From positions 5,722,577 to 5,786,576 of the forward strand of contig NZ_KB731324.1 of the NCBI RefSeq assembly GCF_000353285.1: a DNA stretch of 64,000 nt. The letters are read 5' to 3'. Source of the stretch: Leptolyngbya boryana PCC 6306. Its GTDB lineage: Bacteria; Cyanobacteriota; Cyanobacteriia; Leptolyngbyales; Leptolyngbyaceae. The notes under the pieces were generated by a model that searched no databases, had not been told where the DNA came from, and worked only from the letters and a program-made list of their open reading frames with translations. Position 1 is the first letter of the stretch; each line of letters opens with the position of its first letter. The position numbers and the translations under genes were made by a program. Positions 9,204 to 18,475 of this stretch are shown here, one piece after another.

Positions 9204-10115
9204 ATGACGCTTACGGAAGAAATTAAGCAAAAAGCGATCGAGCTAGGATTTCACAAAGTTGGAATTGCATCGGTGACTGATCCGGCTCAAAGTTCTGCGA
9301 TTCAGGCTTTGCAGAATTGGCTCGATCGCGGATTTCAAGCGGACATGGCGTGGATGGCAAATCCGAAACGTCAGAATATTCGCGAACTCGTTCCAGATGC
9401 GCGATCGATGATCTGTGTTGCTTTGAACTATCACACTGCGCAGCAACGACCCGCAGGCAAGGAATATGCAAAAATTTCTCGCTATGGTTGGGGACGAGAC
9501 TATCACCGAATTTTGCACAAAAAACTGAAAGCCTTCTCGATCTGGCTCGAACAAAATGGAGCGCAAACTCGTTATTTTGCCGATACCGCTCCAGTTCAAG
9601 ATAAGTTTTGGGCACAGCAAGCAGGACTCGGCTGGATTGCGAAAAATGGCAATCTGATTACTCGCGATTATGGGTCTTGGGTGTTTCTCGGTGGTGTTGT
9701 CACCAATTTAGATTTAGCGATCGATCAACCTCATACGCAGCATTGCGGAACCTGTACTCGTTGTATTGACGCTTGCCCTACCGATGCAATCACAGAACCA
9801 TTCGTAATTGATGCCAATCGCTGCATTGCGTACCATACGATTGAGAATCGGGCTGAGAATTTGCCAGAAATGGATCTCAAAGGATGGGTCGCAGGTTGCG
9901 ATATCTGTCAGGATGTTTGTCCTTGGAATCAGCGGTTTGCTCAAGAGACAGATGTACAAGACTTTCAACCGCGATCGTGGAATATTGCCCCGACCTTGAA
10001 AGAATTAGCTGAGATTTCCGAAGCAGAATACGATCGACGATTTACCGGATCAGCATTGCGACGCATTAAAATTGGCATGTTGAGACGAAACGCGAAGGCA
10101 AATTTGCGCGAATGA
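9204..10115 (+). CDS. queG: Epoxyqueuosine reductase QueG
   Basis: 303 residues matching QueG over its full length. It has the N-terminal cobalamin-binding reductase region (FHKVGIASV, PDARSMICVALNYH, RYFADTAPVQDKFWAQQAGL) and two ferredoxin-like 4Fe-4S motifs (CGTCTRCIDACP and CDICQDVCPWN). QueG performs the last step of queuosine synthesis, reducing epoxyqueuosine to queuosine in the wobble position of GUN-anticodon tRNAs. Some QueGs carry a C-terminal HEAT extension; this one lacks it. The start ATG gives the canonical N-terminus and lies 54 nt from the divergent CTDH gene. Confidence 0.95.
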   Translation: MTLTEEIKQKAIELGFHKVGIASVTDPAQSSAIQALQNWLDRGFQADMAWMANPKRQNIRELVPDARSMICVALNYHTAQQRPAGKEYAKISRYGWGRDYHRILHKKLKAFSIWLEQNGAQTRYFADTAPVQDKFWAQQAGLGWIAKNGNLITRDYGSWVFLGGVVTNLDLAIDQPHTQHCGTCTRCIDACPTDAITEPFVIDANRCIAYHTIENRAENLPEMDLKGWVAGCDICQDVCPWNQRFAQETDVQDFQPRSWNIAPTLKELAEISEAEYDRRFTGSALRRIKIGMLRRNAKANLRE

Positions 10116-10332
10116 TCACAGGTGTAAAACAAAGATAGTTGAAGTTTGATCAGGCTCTCCCTCACTCTGGAAAAGACGATAGCGAAACACCCCTACTCAA
10201 TTCGTTCGGAAATTCGCATCAAATTTTTCTGAGTGAGAGGAGCAAGTTTGTTAGCCTATAGATACAGGAAATCGGGCATTCTTAAGATGCCAAATAGAAT
10301 ATCGACGCTATTTTTTACGAGGGGATGAGCGA

Positions 10333-11331
10333 GTGGCTGCAACAAACTTCAAAGATTATTACCAAATTTTAGGGGTGAGCAAATCCGCAAGCGCTGATGA
10401 CATTAAGAAAGCGTTTCGTAAACTCGCGCGCCAATATCACCCTGACGTAAACCCCGGCGATAAAGCAGCCGAGGCAAAATTTAAAGAGGTCAACGAAGCG
10501 AACGAAGTTCTCTCTGATCCCGATAAGCGCAAAAAATACGACCAGTTTGGACAATACTGGCGGCAAGCGGATCAAGCGGGTGCATCTCGATCGACTTCCA
10601 CCTCGCGATCGCCGTTCAATACAGGCGGGTTCGATGATGTCGAATTCGGACGATATGACAATTTCGAGGAATTTATCAACGATTTGCTAGGAAAATCGCC
10701 CTACGGACGGACGGGCGATCCTTTCCGCAATGCAGGATATCGTGCTCCAGGCGGTTTTAGTACCGACGAACGTGCCTCAACTGGCGAAAATCTGGATATC
10801 GAAGCTTCGATTAAGCTGACCTTTGCAGAAGCGTTTAACGGAACTGAAAAGCGGCTCAGCGTGAACAATGAGGAGATTAACGTCCGGATTCCAGCGGGTG
10901 CAAAAGCGGGCAGTAAAGTAAGAGTCCGTGGAAAAGGTCGTTTCAGCCGATTCTACACAAGTCAGCGCGGAGATCTCTATCTCACGGTGGAAATGTTGCC
11001 GCATTCGTTTTTCCAATTCGATGCTGATGGCAATCTTGTTTGCGAAGTGCCGATCTCGCCTGACGAAGCAGTGTTGGGCGCACAAATCGATGTCCCGACT
11101 CCGGATGGAAATGTTGTGGTGAACGTTCCAGCAGGCGTGCGATCGGGGCAATCCTTACGCTTACGCGGCAAAGGCTGGAAGAATCAAAAAGGCGATCGCG
11201 GCGATCAAATGGTGAAAATTACGATCGCGCCTCCGAAAGAATTAAGCGCGATCGAGCGTGAGGCATACGAAAAGATTCGGGATAATCGCAGCTATGATCC
11301 CCGTAGCGCCATCAAAGCCGTGAAGCTTTAA
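10333..11331 (+). CDS. DnaJ-class cochaperone without zinc finger (CbpA type)
   Basis: 332 residues. The J domain (about 5-75) has the HPD motif in YHPDVNPGD, needed to stimulate DnaK ATP hydrolysis. A Gly/Ser/Phe-rich linker (about 80-150) follows, then the two DnaJ C-terminal beta-sandwich substrate-binding domains ([46 protein letters not shown]). The CxxCxGxG zinc repeats of DnaJ are missing, so it is a type II cochaperone. The start is GTG, preceded by GAGGGG at a suitable distance; a nearby ATG at 10325 is in another frame. Confidence 0.93.
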   Translation: MAATNFKDYYQILGVSKSASADDIKKAFRKLARQYHPDVNPGDKAAEAKFKEVNEANEVLSDPDKRKKYDQFGQYWRQADQAGASRSTSTSRSPFNTGGFDDVEFGRYDNFEEFINDLLGKSPYGRTGDPFRNAGYRAPGGFSTDERASTGENLDIEASIKLTFAEAFNGTEKRLSVNNEEINVRIPAGAKAGSKVRVRGKGRFSRFYTSQRGDLYLTVEMLPHSFFQFDADGNLVCEVPISPDEAVLGAQIDVPTPDGNVVVNVPAGVRSGQSLRLRGKGWKNQKGDRGDQMVKITIAPPKELSAIEREAYEKIRDNRSYDPRSAIKAVKL

Positions 11332-11338
11332 GAGTGGA

Positions 11339-11386
11339 GGTTTCGACTGCCTACAGAGATTCCGAATTCTGAGTGCAGTCGAAACC
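11339..11386. terminator. Perfect 12-bp hairpin between convergent genes
   Basis: GGTTTCGACTGC at 11339-11350 is exactly complementary to GCAGTCGAAACC at 11375-11386. It sits between the end of the DnaJ-class gene and the end of the minus-strand peroxiredoxin gene, where a bidirectional transcription stop would be expected. No clear U-tract follows on either strand, so this is inferred from position and stem strength. Confidence 0.5.
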
Positions 11387-11404
11387 CAATTCTCAACGAT
11401 GAAC

Positions 11405-11950
11405 TCAGCTCAATTGATCGATCGCGCTTAACAACGTTTCAACGCTGGCATTGTGATCGAGAAACGAAAAGAGATGTTTGTATCTAAGAATGCCTTGACG
11501 ATCGATTAAAAATTGAGCAGGTAAAGGCGCACCCAAAGCTTGTCCAGTCTGGTATCGACGAAATGTTTTACAACTGGAATCACTGAGCAAAGGGAACTGT
11601 AATCCCAAGTCTTCAACGACTTTTTTACTTTGCTGCTCGTCGGTACTGGTGATCATGAGAATTTCGACTTGTCGATCGCTAAACTCCTGATACTGCTCAT
11701 TCAACGCCTTGATATGGGGAAAGCAAAACGGACAATATTGCTTCTCTGTAAAAATCCTTGTGAAAGCTAAAAGCACAGGTCGATCATTGCGATAATCCGA
11801 CAATTTCACGCGACGAGCATTTTTAATATCTGGCAGATCAAACTCTGGAGTTGCTTGTCCCAAAGCGAGCGAATTCGTTGCCGGAACGGGCATGAAATTC
11901 TGGAAAAATCGCGGATTGATTAAACCACTGAAATCAGTAGATGTCAACAT
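11405..11950 (-). CDS. Peroxiredoxin-like protein (AhpC/TSA, PrxQ-type)
   Basis: 181 residues with a thioredoxin fold of the AhpC/TSA class: LGQATPEFDLPD, KLSDYRNDRPVLLAFTR, the CPFC motif in QYCPFCFPHIKAL, and APLPAQFLIDRQGILRY near the C-terminus. In PrxQ-like enzymes the first Cys of this motif reduces peroxides. Here the two Cys are only two residues apart, more like a thioredoxin CxxC, so a thiol-disulphide role is also possible. An internal ATG at residue 20 (start 11893, MPVPATNSL) may be the true start, since the first 19 residues look unlike the family. It is separated from the next minus-strand peroxiredoxin gene by a terminator. Confidence 0.8.
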   Translation of the reverse strand: MLTSTDFSGLINPRFFQNFMPVPATNSLALGQATPEFDLPDIKNARRVKLSDYRNDRPVLLAFTRIFTEKQYCPFCFPHIKALNEQYQEFSDRQVEILMITSTDEQQSKKVVEDLGLQFPLLSDSSCKTFRRYQTGQALGAPLPAQFLIDRQGILRYKHLFSFLDHNASVETLLSAIDQLS

Positions 11951-11980
11951 TGTTCAGGATTGTGCCGTAAAAAGTGCAGT

Positions 11981-12005
11981 AAAAAAGAGGGTGAATTTCA
12001 CCCTC
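11981..12005 (-). terminator. Rho-independent terminator of the 2-Cys peroxiredoxin gene
   Basis: On the minus strand GAGGGTG-AAATT-CACCCTC (11987-12005) is followed by six T (11981-11986). It lies directly downstream of the 2-Cys peroxiredoxin stop. Confidence 0.85.
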
Positions 12006-12029
12006 TATTATGAACGGATTAATCAATCC

Positions 12030-12629
12030 TTAGATTGCTGCGAAGTACTCTTTCGACTTCACAGGATCAGGATTCATGGTTTGATCACCAGGCTTCCAAC
12101 CTGCGGGGCACACTTCATCCGGATGCGATTGAACGTATTGAATCGCTTGCAGTGTCCGGAGGGTTTCATCCACGCTGCGACCGAACGAAAGGTTGTTAAT
12201 CGTGGAGTGCTGGATTACACCATCTTTGTCGATGATGAACAAGCCGCGCAGTGCAATTCCTTCATTCGGATCAAGCACGTTGTAAGCGGTGCTGATTTCT
12301 TTCTTGATGTCCGAAACCAACGGATAGGTCAAATCGCCAACTCCACCCGATTTACGATCGGTTTGAATCCAAGCCAAGTGTGAGAAGGGGCTATCGACCG
12401 ATACGCCAAGGATTTCAGTGTTGATCGATTTGAATTCTTCGTAGCGATCGCTGAATGCGGTAATTTCAGTCGGGCAAACAAAGGTAAAATCGAGCGGGTA
12501 GAAAAACAGCACCACATATTTGCCGCGATAGTCGGACAATTTGATGTCTTTGAATTCCTGGTCGATCACAGCAGTCGCTGCAAAATCAGGAGCCGTTTGA
12601 CCAACGCGCAAGCATCCTTCTTGGGTCAT
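12030..12629 (-). CDS. Typical 2-Cys peroxiredoxin
   Basis: 199 residues with peroxidatic Cys52 in FTFVCPTE and resolving Cys174 in EVCPAGW. These belong to the thioredoxin-dependent class that reduces H2O2 and organic peroxides as a head-to-tail dimer. A GGVGDL loop (residues 95-100) and a C-terminal Tyr-Phe (195-196) match the GGLG/YF features linked in this family to sensitivity to over-oxidation, as in chloroplast enzymes. Because a terminator sits just behind it, it is probably monocistronic. It is divergent from the aldehyde dehydrogenase gene, with a shared 93-nt upstream region. Confidence 0.95.
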   Translation of the reverse strand: MTQEGCLRVGQTAPDFAATAVIDQEFKDIKLSDYRGKYVVLFFYPLDFTFVCPTEITAFSDRYEEFKSINTEILGVSVDSPFSHLAWIQTDRKSGGVGDLTYPLVSDIKKEISTAYNVLDPNEGIALRGLFIIDKDGVIQHSTINNLSFGRSVDETLRTLQAIQYVQSHPDEVCPAGWKPGDQTMNPDPVKSKEYFAAI

Positions 12630-12658
12630 GGGATTTTTTCTCCTTGCAAGAGTAGCAA

Positions 12659-12678
12659 TTCGTAGTAAAGATTACGAA
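12659..12678. promoter_or_regulatory. Palindrome TTCGTA-N8-TACGAA in a divergent promoter region
   Basis: A perfect 6+6 inverted repeat lies between the divergent 2-Cys peroxiredoxin and aldehyde dehydrogenase genes. Its core is GTA-N8-TAC, the NtcA consensus. The distance to the TATCAT sequence at 12692 is 16 nt, shorter than the usual 22-23 of NtcA-activated promoters, so repression or another regulator is equally possible. Confidence 0.4.
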
Positions 12679-12722
12679 ACAGTTACAACTATATCATAGT
12701 CATTACGATTTTGACCTGCGAT

Positions 12723-14240
12723 ATGTTTTCCTCTGAAATTGACGCTGCAATTGCGAGACTCGAATCCCAGAAATCCGCTTGGCTAAACGTCGGAACTCAA
12801 GCCCGAATCGATTATCTGAAGCGCTGTATGACAGGCATGATGGCAGTCGCAGAGGATTGGGCGATCGCGGCTTGCGAGGCGAAGGGGACAGATTCAGTCG
12901 GAGAAGAATGGCTGACGGGATCGGTGACAACGTTAATGACGTTGCGGGCGTTGATCAGAACGTTGGAAGGACGAAAGGCGAAGATTGGGCAGGGAATTGC
13001 CAAAGTCTTTCCGGATAATTTGCTCGATCGATTTCTTTGGCTCGGATTTCGGGGAGAAGTTTTGACGGAAAGCAGCCCCCTAAATCCTCCACAATTTGAA
13101 CCAGGAATTTCTCTGGTCTTAGGAGCCGGAAATGTTGGCTCGACTCCTCCAATGGATTTACTCTATAAGCTATTTGCAGAGAATCAAGTCGTTCTGCTCA
13201 AAATGAATCCTGTCAATGAGTATGTCGGGAAATTTTTAGAGCAAGCGTTTGAGCCATTAATTTCAGATGGATTTCTACAAATTGTCTATGGTGGTTCTGA
13301 TGTCGGAAGTTATCTCTGTCAGCATCCCAAAATTGATTCCATTCATATCACTGGCTCGCATCATACGTATTACGCGATCGCGCAATCTCTCCCCCAACCG
13401 AAACCAATCACCTCTGAGCTAGGCTGTGTCACACCAGTTCTCATCGTTCCAGGAGAGTGGTCTGAATCAGATCTCAGATTTCAAGCGCGTCATGTTGCGA
13501 GCATGGTGTCTCATAATGCCAGCTTCAATTGTGTCGCTGCGAAATTGTTAGTAACCGCGAAGGGGTGGAAATTGCGCGATCGCTTCCTCACACTGCTCCG
13601 CCAAGAATTTGCGAAAATTCCGAGCCGGAAAGCTTACTATCCAGGCGCACAGCAACGATATCAAGCATTTCTCGATCGCTATCCTCAAGCTGAAATTTTC
13701 GGAACTCGAACCGAGGAAATTGTCCCTTGGACATTGATTCCAAACGTCGAAGATGACTATGCTCTGAGGATAGAAGCTTTTTGTGGAGTGCTAGCAGAAG
13801 TGAGTTTGGACGCGGCAACTGCAACCGAATTTCTCGATCGAGCCGTTCCATTTGTGAATGAGCAAGTCTGGGGCAATTTGTCGTGTGTGATTTTGACGAA
13901 AACAAAGGTCGATTCAGCGATCGCAGAGTTGAACTATGGTGCGATCGGAGTCAATGTGTGGACAGGTGTGATCTATGCCTTGCCTGATTTTGCTTGGGGT
14001 GCTTATCCCGGCAATACTTCAGATGATATCCAATCGGGTCAGGGCTTTGTCCATAATGGCTATTTTCTTGAGTATCCTCAAAAATCGGTCTTATATGCAC
14101 CGTTCCGCATTATTCCAACGCCATTTTGGTTTGCCGATCATCGCAATCTAGCAAATTTTGCCAAACGAGCCGCAGAACTCCAACTCACGCCAACCTGGAG
14201 TAAATTTGCTCAAGTGATATTTGAAGCGTTACGGGGATAG
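12723..14240 (+). CDS. Aldehyde dehydrogenase-superfamily protein
   Basis: 505 residues from the ATG at 12723; an upstream TTG at 12711 would add only four residues. The ALDH fold is recognisable from the proline/glycine-rich cofactor region (LVLGAGNVGSTPPMDLL), an NAD-loop-like HITGSHHTY, an ELGCVTPVLI segment where typical ALDHs have ELGGK, and a candidate catalytic Cys in HNASFNCVAAKLLV. Several motifs are divergent, so the substrate cannot be named; acyl-CoA reductase-type or short/aromatic aldehyde use are both possible. The esterase gene follows after 9 nt and the two are probably cotranscribed. Confidence 0.75.
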   Translation: MFSSEIDAAIARLESQKSAWLNVGTQARIDYLKRCMTGMMAVAEDWAIAACEAKGTDSVGEEWLTGSVTTLMTLRALIRTLEGRKAKIGQGIAKVFPDNLLDRFLWLGFRGEVLTESSPLNPPQFEPGISLVLGAGNVGSTPPMDLLYKLFAENQVVLLKMNPVNEYVGKFLEQAFEPLISDGFLQIVYGGSDVGSYLCQHPKIDSIHITGSHHTYYAIAQSLPQPKPITSELGCVTPVLIVPGEWSESDLRFQARHVASMVSHNASFNCVAAKLLVTAKGWKLRDRFLTLLRQEFAKIPSRKAYYPGAQQRYQAFLDRYPQAEIFGTRTEEIVPWTLIPNVEDDYALRIEAFCGVLAEVSLDAATATEFLDRAVPFVNEQVWGNLSCVILTKTKVDSAIAELNYGAIGVNVWTGVIYALPDFAWGAYPGNTSDDIQSGQGFVHNGYFLEYPQKSVLYAPFRIIPTPFWFADHRNLANFAKRAAELQLTPTWSKFAQVIFEALRG

Positions 14241-14249
14241 TTTTCGATA

Positions 14250-15395
14250 ATGATTGCTCAAGTATTGATTATTCTGTTTAGTTTTGTTAGCTTCTTCGTT
14301 TCACTTTGGGTTGTTGTTCCTGCTCCAATTTTTTCGCTATTACCATTAAGCGTTGGCGCACCAGAGATTAGTCACTGGTTAATTGTGACGAATGCGATCG
14401 CAGCTTTCCTAGTATTTGTTCGCCTCAAATCTCTGCCCATTTTTATCGCAATGTTGTTTGCTTTAAGCTTAAGCTTACTGCCCGCGTTGCAATTTCCCTC
14501 TACTGCGGAACGCGCCGAAATTGCAATGCAATCAAAGCTAGGCGACATTCCATCTTCACCCAATTTTCGATCGTCACCCTTCAATGTTTTAGATGCTTTT
14601 CAAGGAATTCCCCGCTCTCAAGTCCGTCGCACACTCGATATTCCGGTTGCAAAGCTTGATAATGTGCAACTGACGATGAATGTTTATCGCCCAATTAAAA
14701 CAGGCAAAAATCCAGCGATCGTCATGATTTATGGAGGAGCCTGGAGATCAGGTAGCCCAAATTCTAATGAACAGTTCAGCCAATATATTGCAGCACAAGG
14801 ATATACAGTTTTAGCAATCGATTATCGTCACGCTCCAGGATATAAATTTCCGACCCAAATTGAAGATATTAAAACCGCATTAAAATTCATTCAACAACAT
14901 GCCGATGAATACGAGGTGAATCTCGATCGTATGGCAATCATGGGGCGTTCTGCGGGCGGACATCTAGCGATGTTAACGGCTTTTGCACTCGATGCTTTTC
15001 CGTTCCGCGCCGTCGTCAATTACTATAGCCCCGTCGATCTGACCGATGGCTATAACAATCCTCCATTTCCTGACCCAATTGATAGTAGAACTGTTTTACG
15101 AAATTTTCTCGGCGGCACACCCCAAGAATTTTCGGATCTCTATCGTCAAGCATCGCCTTATCAAAATGTGCGATCGCATCTCCCCCCGACTTTACTCATT
15201 TACGGTGGACGCGATCACATCGTGCAATCAAAATTCGGACGTGCAATGTATGAAAAGTTAAACCAAAATGGCAACATTGCCGTATTCATTGAAATACCCT
15301 GGGCAGAACATGCTTTTGATGCAGTTTTCAATGGTATTAGCAATCAATTAGCGCTGTATCACACTGAACGCTTCCTAGCGTCTTGGCTGAAGTAG
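14250..15395 (+). CDS. Membrane-anchored alpha/beta-hydrolase (esterase/lipase family)
   Basis: 381 residues. About 90 N-terminal residues hold two or three hydrophobic segments (1-30, about 45-75), suggesting a membrane anchor. The remainder is an alpha/beta hydrolase: oxyanion-type YGGAWRSGS, nucleophile Ser in GRSAGGHLA, Asp in YGGRDHIVQ and His in WAEHAFDAV form the expected triad. Relatives include acylaminoacyl-peptidase-like and feruloyl-esterase-like (BD-FAE) enzymes. It probably forms a two-gene unit with the upstream aldehyde dehydrogenase. The substrate is unknown. Confidence 0.82.
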   Translation: MIAQVLIILFSFVSFFVSLWVVVPAPIFSLLPLSVGAPEISHWLIVTNAIAAFLVFVRLKSLPIFIAMLFALSLSLLPALQFPSTAERAEIAMQSKLGDIPSSPNFRSSPFNVLDAFQGIPRSQVRRTLDIPVAKLDNVQLTMNVYRPIKTGKNPAIVMIYGGAWRSGSPNSNEQFSQYIAAQGYTVLAIDYRHAPGYKFPTQIEDIKTALKFIQQHADEYEVNLDRMAIMGRSAGGHLAMLTAFALDAFPFRAVVNYYSPVDLTDGYNNPPFPDPIDSRTVLRNFLGGTPQEFSDLYRQASPYQNVRSHLPPTLLIYGGRDHIVQSKFGRAMYEKLNQNGNIAVFIEIPWAEHAFDAVFNGISNQLALYHTERFLASWLK

Positions 15396-15596
15396 AAATT
15401 CAAGATCAACTTTGGTGAGACGCGATCGCCTTCTAACAATATGCTGAACTCTATGGAAATTGGCGACTGAGATTTGTATTTTGACACCCAATCAATCGGT
15501 CAGTAGGGCAAAAGAAGATCGCTTCTGTTGATCTTAATCTACAGACCTCGATCGCTTGGTAAGATCAGCAAACTGCCATTTTTTAAGAAGGGTTTT

Positions 15597-16703
15597 ATGT
15601 CTTCTGTGATTCCTGTCTCGCTGCCGCAAAATTCTTATGACATCGCGATCGCATCGATTGCTGAACTCGGAGATCGTATCCAGCCGCTTTCCAAACTGGG
15701 TAAAAAAGCGCTGATTGTCTCGAATGCAGCAATTTTTAAGCAGTACGGGCAAACGGTGACAGATTCCCTGACACAAGCAGGTTTTACCGTCAGTTCTTGC
15801 TTATTGCCCGCAGGAGAACGGTATAAAACACCCGCCACCTTGCAAAAGATTTATGACGCAGCTCTGGAAAATCGATTAGAGCGATCGTCGGTGATGATTG
15901 CCCTCGGCGGTGGCGTGATCGGAGATATGACTGGATTTGCAGCAGCGACTTGGCTAAGAGGAATTAATGTCGTACAAGTGCCGACATCGTTACTCGCAAT
16001 GGTAGATGCGGCAATTGGTGGCAAAACGGGTGTGAATCATCCTAGAGGGAAGAATCTAATTGGCGCATTTCATCAGCCAAGATTGGTGTTAATCGATCCA
16101 GAAGTGCTGAAAACACTGCCTGCCCGGGAATTTCGAGCGGCGATCGCGGAAGTCATCAAATACGGCATCATCTGGGATGCAGAATTGTTTGAAATGCTGG
16201 AACAGGCAAAACGATTAGATCAAATCCGTGCCGTTGGAGATGAACTGGTTCGAGAAATGTTAGTGCGATCGGCGAAAGCAAAAGCACATGTCGTTAGCAA
16301 AGATGAGAAAGAATCAGGATTACGAGAAATTCTTAACTATGGGCATACGATTGGACATGCGATCGAAAGTCTGACGAATTACAAAGTGATCAATCACGGT
16401 GAAGGAGTTGCAATCGGAATGATGGCAGCCGGATTGATTGCGGTAGAAATGGGATTGTGGGATCGAGCAGAATGCGATCGTCAGAAAGCTTTAATCGAAA
16501 AAGCAGGATTGCCCACTCAGATTCCAGGAGGATTCGATCGTTCAGAAATTGTGCCGACTTTACAGGCAGATAAGAAAGTAAAAGACGGAAAAGTTCGATT
16601 CGTCTTGCCGCGCCAAATCGGGACGGTTATTGTCACAGATCAAGTTGCACCCGATACGATCGAAAAAGTACTGAATTCAATAGACCTTTTGCGTGATCCG
16701 TGA
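15597..16703 (+). CDS. aroB: 3-Dehydroquinate synthase AroB
   Basis: 368 residues from the ATG at 15597, preceded by AAGAAGGG. A TTG-type start further upstream (15528) would add an unconserved 23-residue leader and is rejected. Diagnostic motifs are [39 protein letters not shown] (NAD and phosphate binding) and [11 protein letters not shown] (zinc ligands). AroB converts DAHP to 3-dehydroquinate, the second step of the shikimate pathway to aromatic amino acids and quinones. Confidence 0.96.
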   Translation: MSSVIPVSLPQNSYDIAIASIAELGDRIQPLSKLGKKALIVSNAAIFKQYGQTVTDSLTQAGFTVSSCLLPAGERYKTPATLQKIYDAALENRLERSSVMIALGGGVIGDMTGFAAATWLRGINVVQVPTSLLAMVDAAIGGKTGVNHPRGKNLIGAFHQPRLVLIDPEVLKTLPAREFRAAIAEVIKYGIIWDAELFEMLEQAKRLDQIRAVGDELVREMLVRSAKAKAHVVSKDEKESGLREILNYGHTIGHAIESLTNYKVINHGEGVAIGMMAAGLIAVEMGLWDRAECDRQKALIEKAGLPTQIPGGFDRSEIVPTLQADKKVKDGKVRFVLPRQIGTVIVTDQVAPDTIEKVLNSIDLLRDP

Positions 16704-16741
16704 AATTAAAAATGAGCACTTCGATGCTCTTCGAGTTTGTG

Positions 16742-16789
16742 TTGAGGTAGGGCGGCTCTCGCGGCGCAGGTTAACCAACCCTGCCTCAA
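16742..16789. terminator. Imperfect 11-bp hairpin downstream of aroB
   Basis: TTGAGGTAGGG (16742-16752) pairs with CCCTGCCTCAA (16779-16789) with one G-U type position. It lies between aroB (plus) and the BlaR-like gene (minus), where a stop in both directions would be expected. No U-tract follows. A smaller GAGCA/TGCTC hairpin lies just before it. Confidence 0.4.
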
Positions 16790-16962
16790 TATTCAGACTA
16801 TGCGATTGGTTCTTCGCCCACAGCAACCCAGCGATATGATGACTGGATTGCTGTGCAAAAAAAGGTAACAGCTTCCACGTAAAACCAAACCATTCAAGAC
16901 ATTTTGTTCCCCTACAACGAGGTGTTACAGAAAGGCCTGAACGTCTCAATAAACAGGATGAC

Positions 16963-17793
16963 TTAGAAATGGAATGGAATCATAAACAACGGCAGAAGCA
17001 CGATCGATAATCCCATCCACACAAAATAGCTCTGCGGTTCCTCACTCTCTGCCTCATCTAGCAAAGCATCGATTCGCTCATCCAGACGTGTTCCGCTCAA
17101 CGCTGCAATCCAAGGTTCAGTCTGCATTTGAGAAGCAGAAACGATAGAGAACAATGCTTCAGCGAGTAACAAACCATCCGTCTGCCGAGCTGCCCAACGA
17201 TCTGCCCGTAGCTCTCGCAGCAAAATCAATTCTTGCCACAGCGCTTCCGTATTCGGGAGCCATGCGGTTAACCGACGCAATCCACCCAACCAAAAGAACC
17301 AAAATGTATCCCGATAATGTCGATGCGCCTGTTCATGAGTCAGCGTGACTTGCAAATGCGATTCGTCTAGCGTTTCTAATAAGCTATCACTCACAACTAA
17401 CTCAGGATTCCAGAATCCGATCTGAGCAATGTACGGTGTCGAATGCTCTAGTAATCGAACGGGTATTTCTAAAACCGTTTCTTCTGGCATTTGCTTCACT
17501 TGCTGAAACGATTTCCGAGCTTGCCAAGCTAACTGAGCAAAGAGAAAAACGGCTACCATGAGAAACCCGATCGCAATTCCATAACTTCCCCATCCTTCGT
17601 GCCAGCGCATCATCTGACCGCGCGGTCCCATACACAGAATCGCGATCGCACTTGTAATCAACAACAAAGGCGGAAACAGAAAGGCACCTAGTGTCGTCTG
17701 CCAGCGGGTATTCCAGCTTTCCGTTCGAGCGCGCCAAGCCCATCGAACCGCGATCGCCAAACTGAGCGCAACGAGTAGCAACATCAAATGCAT
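16963..17793 (-). CDS. BlaR1/M56-family membrane metallopeptidase (PetP-like)
   Basis: 276 residues starting at the ATG that overlaps the stop of the upstream BlaI gene (TAATG). Three hydrophobic segments (1-19, 34-55, 70-90) precede a gluzincin HEQAH motif at 153-157, and another membrane segment closes the protein (about 255-275). It is shorter than BlaR1/MecR1 and lacks the penicillin-binding sensor domain, so it should not sense beta-lactams. In Synechocystis a comparable BlaI-protease pair (PetR-PetP) controls the plastocyanin/cytochrome c6 switch in response to copper; this pair is a good candidate for the same role. That assignment is by family and gene order. Confidence 0.78.
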   Translation of the reverse strand: MHLMLLLVALSLAIAVRWAWRARTESWNTRWQTTLGAFLFPPLLLITSAIAILCMGPRGQMMRWHEGWGSYGIAIGFLMVAVFLFAQLAWQARKSFQQVKQMPEETVLEIPVRLLEHSTPYIAQIGFWNPELVVSDSLLETLDESHLQVTLTHEQAHRHYRDTFWFFWLGGLRRLTAWLPNTEALWQELILLRELRADRWAARQTDGLLLAEALFSIVSASQMQTEPWIAALSGTRLDERIDALLDEAESEEPQSYFVWMGLSIVLLPLFMIPFHF

Positions 17794-18212
17794 TATCGTT
17801 CCTCCCGTTTTTGACGAGCCGCTTTCAGCCGTTGTGCGATCGCGTCTAGCTGATCGCAACTCGCTTGATCCAAACTATCCGCAAACGCTGCCACAATATC
17901 TGGATTCGTTACGGCTAGAAACTGATTTAATTGTTCCATCGCTTGCAGCGCTTTTGCCTCAGATTGAGACACGATCGCCGTCCAAGTGAACGAGCGATTC
18001 TGTTTATTGCAGGCAAGCCAGCCTTTCTTCACTAATCGATTGAGAACGGTTGTCACTGAAGTGTAGGCAAGTTCGCGATCAGGATCGGTCAAAATGCGAT
18101 CGTGAACATCCTTCACAGTCACCGTTTCAAGTTCCCAAACGATGCGAAGAATCTCAGCTTCTAAAGGACCGAGCGAGAGTTGTTTCGGGCGATAGTCTGG
18201 AAGCGAAGCCAT
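17793..18212 (-). CDS. BlaI/MecI-family repressor (PetR-like)
   Basis: 139 residues from ATG 18212 (MASLPDYRPKQLSLGPLE); an in-frame ATG at 18245 would add 11 residues. The winged helix is typical of BlaI/CopY: LSLGPLEAEILRIVWE, YTSVTTVLNRLVKKGWL. BlaI repressors are inactivated by proteolysis by their BlaR partner, here encoded immediately downstream with a TAATG stop/start overlap that implies translational coupling. By analogy with cyanobacterial PetR it may repress petJ and activate petE under copper control. No clear operator palindrome was found directly upstream. Confidence 0.82.
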   Translation of the reverse strand: MASLPDYRPKQLSLGPLEAEILRIVWELETVTVKDVHDRILTDPDRELAYTSVTTVLNRLVKKGWLACNKQNRSFTWTAIVSQSEAKALQAMEQLNQFLAVTNPDIVAAFADSLDQASCDQLDAIAQRLKAARQKREER

Positions 18213-18386
18213 CTGTGACAATTCGAGAAGTTCAAAAAGAATCATACCTTGAGATCACGAGATCGAGAAAGCTCTGCCTGCTGTAAGAAACTGGCTTCGA
18301 CTTTCTGCTAAACGAGTCCCTGACTGATTTACGCGATTTTTTGACAACGGTATTGCATCGGCAAATTGTAAGGTTTGCTTAACCAA

Positions 18387-18411
18387 GAGTGGGGAGTAGG
18401 GAGTGGGGAGA
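18387..18411. repeat. Short tandem repeat (GAGTGGGGAGTAGGGA type)
   Basis: A G-rich run of heptamer-like units (GAGTGGG / GAGTAGG / GAGTGGG) between the BlaI gene and the 3' end of the GH57 gene. It is the reverse complement of the ACTCCCC-type repeats at 21350, 29077 and 61500. Confidence 0.7.
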
Positions 18412-18475
18412 ACCCAAACTTAGATTTCTCCCTATCTTCCTATCAGATTCATTGTGGTGAACGAGTACGCGAGAC

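Noticed and set aside
16677-16949. 90-codon minus-strand frame between aroB and the BlaR-like gene
   Set aside because: No ribosome-binding site, Arg/Ser-rich composition and it covers a hairpin; no family resemblance.
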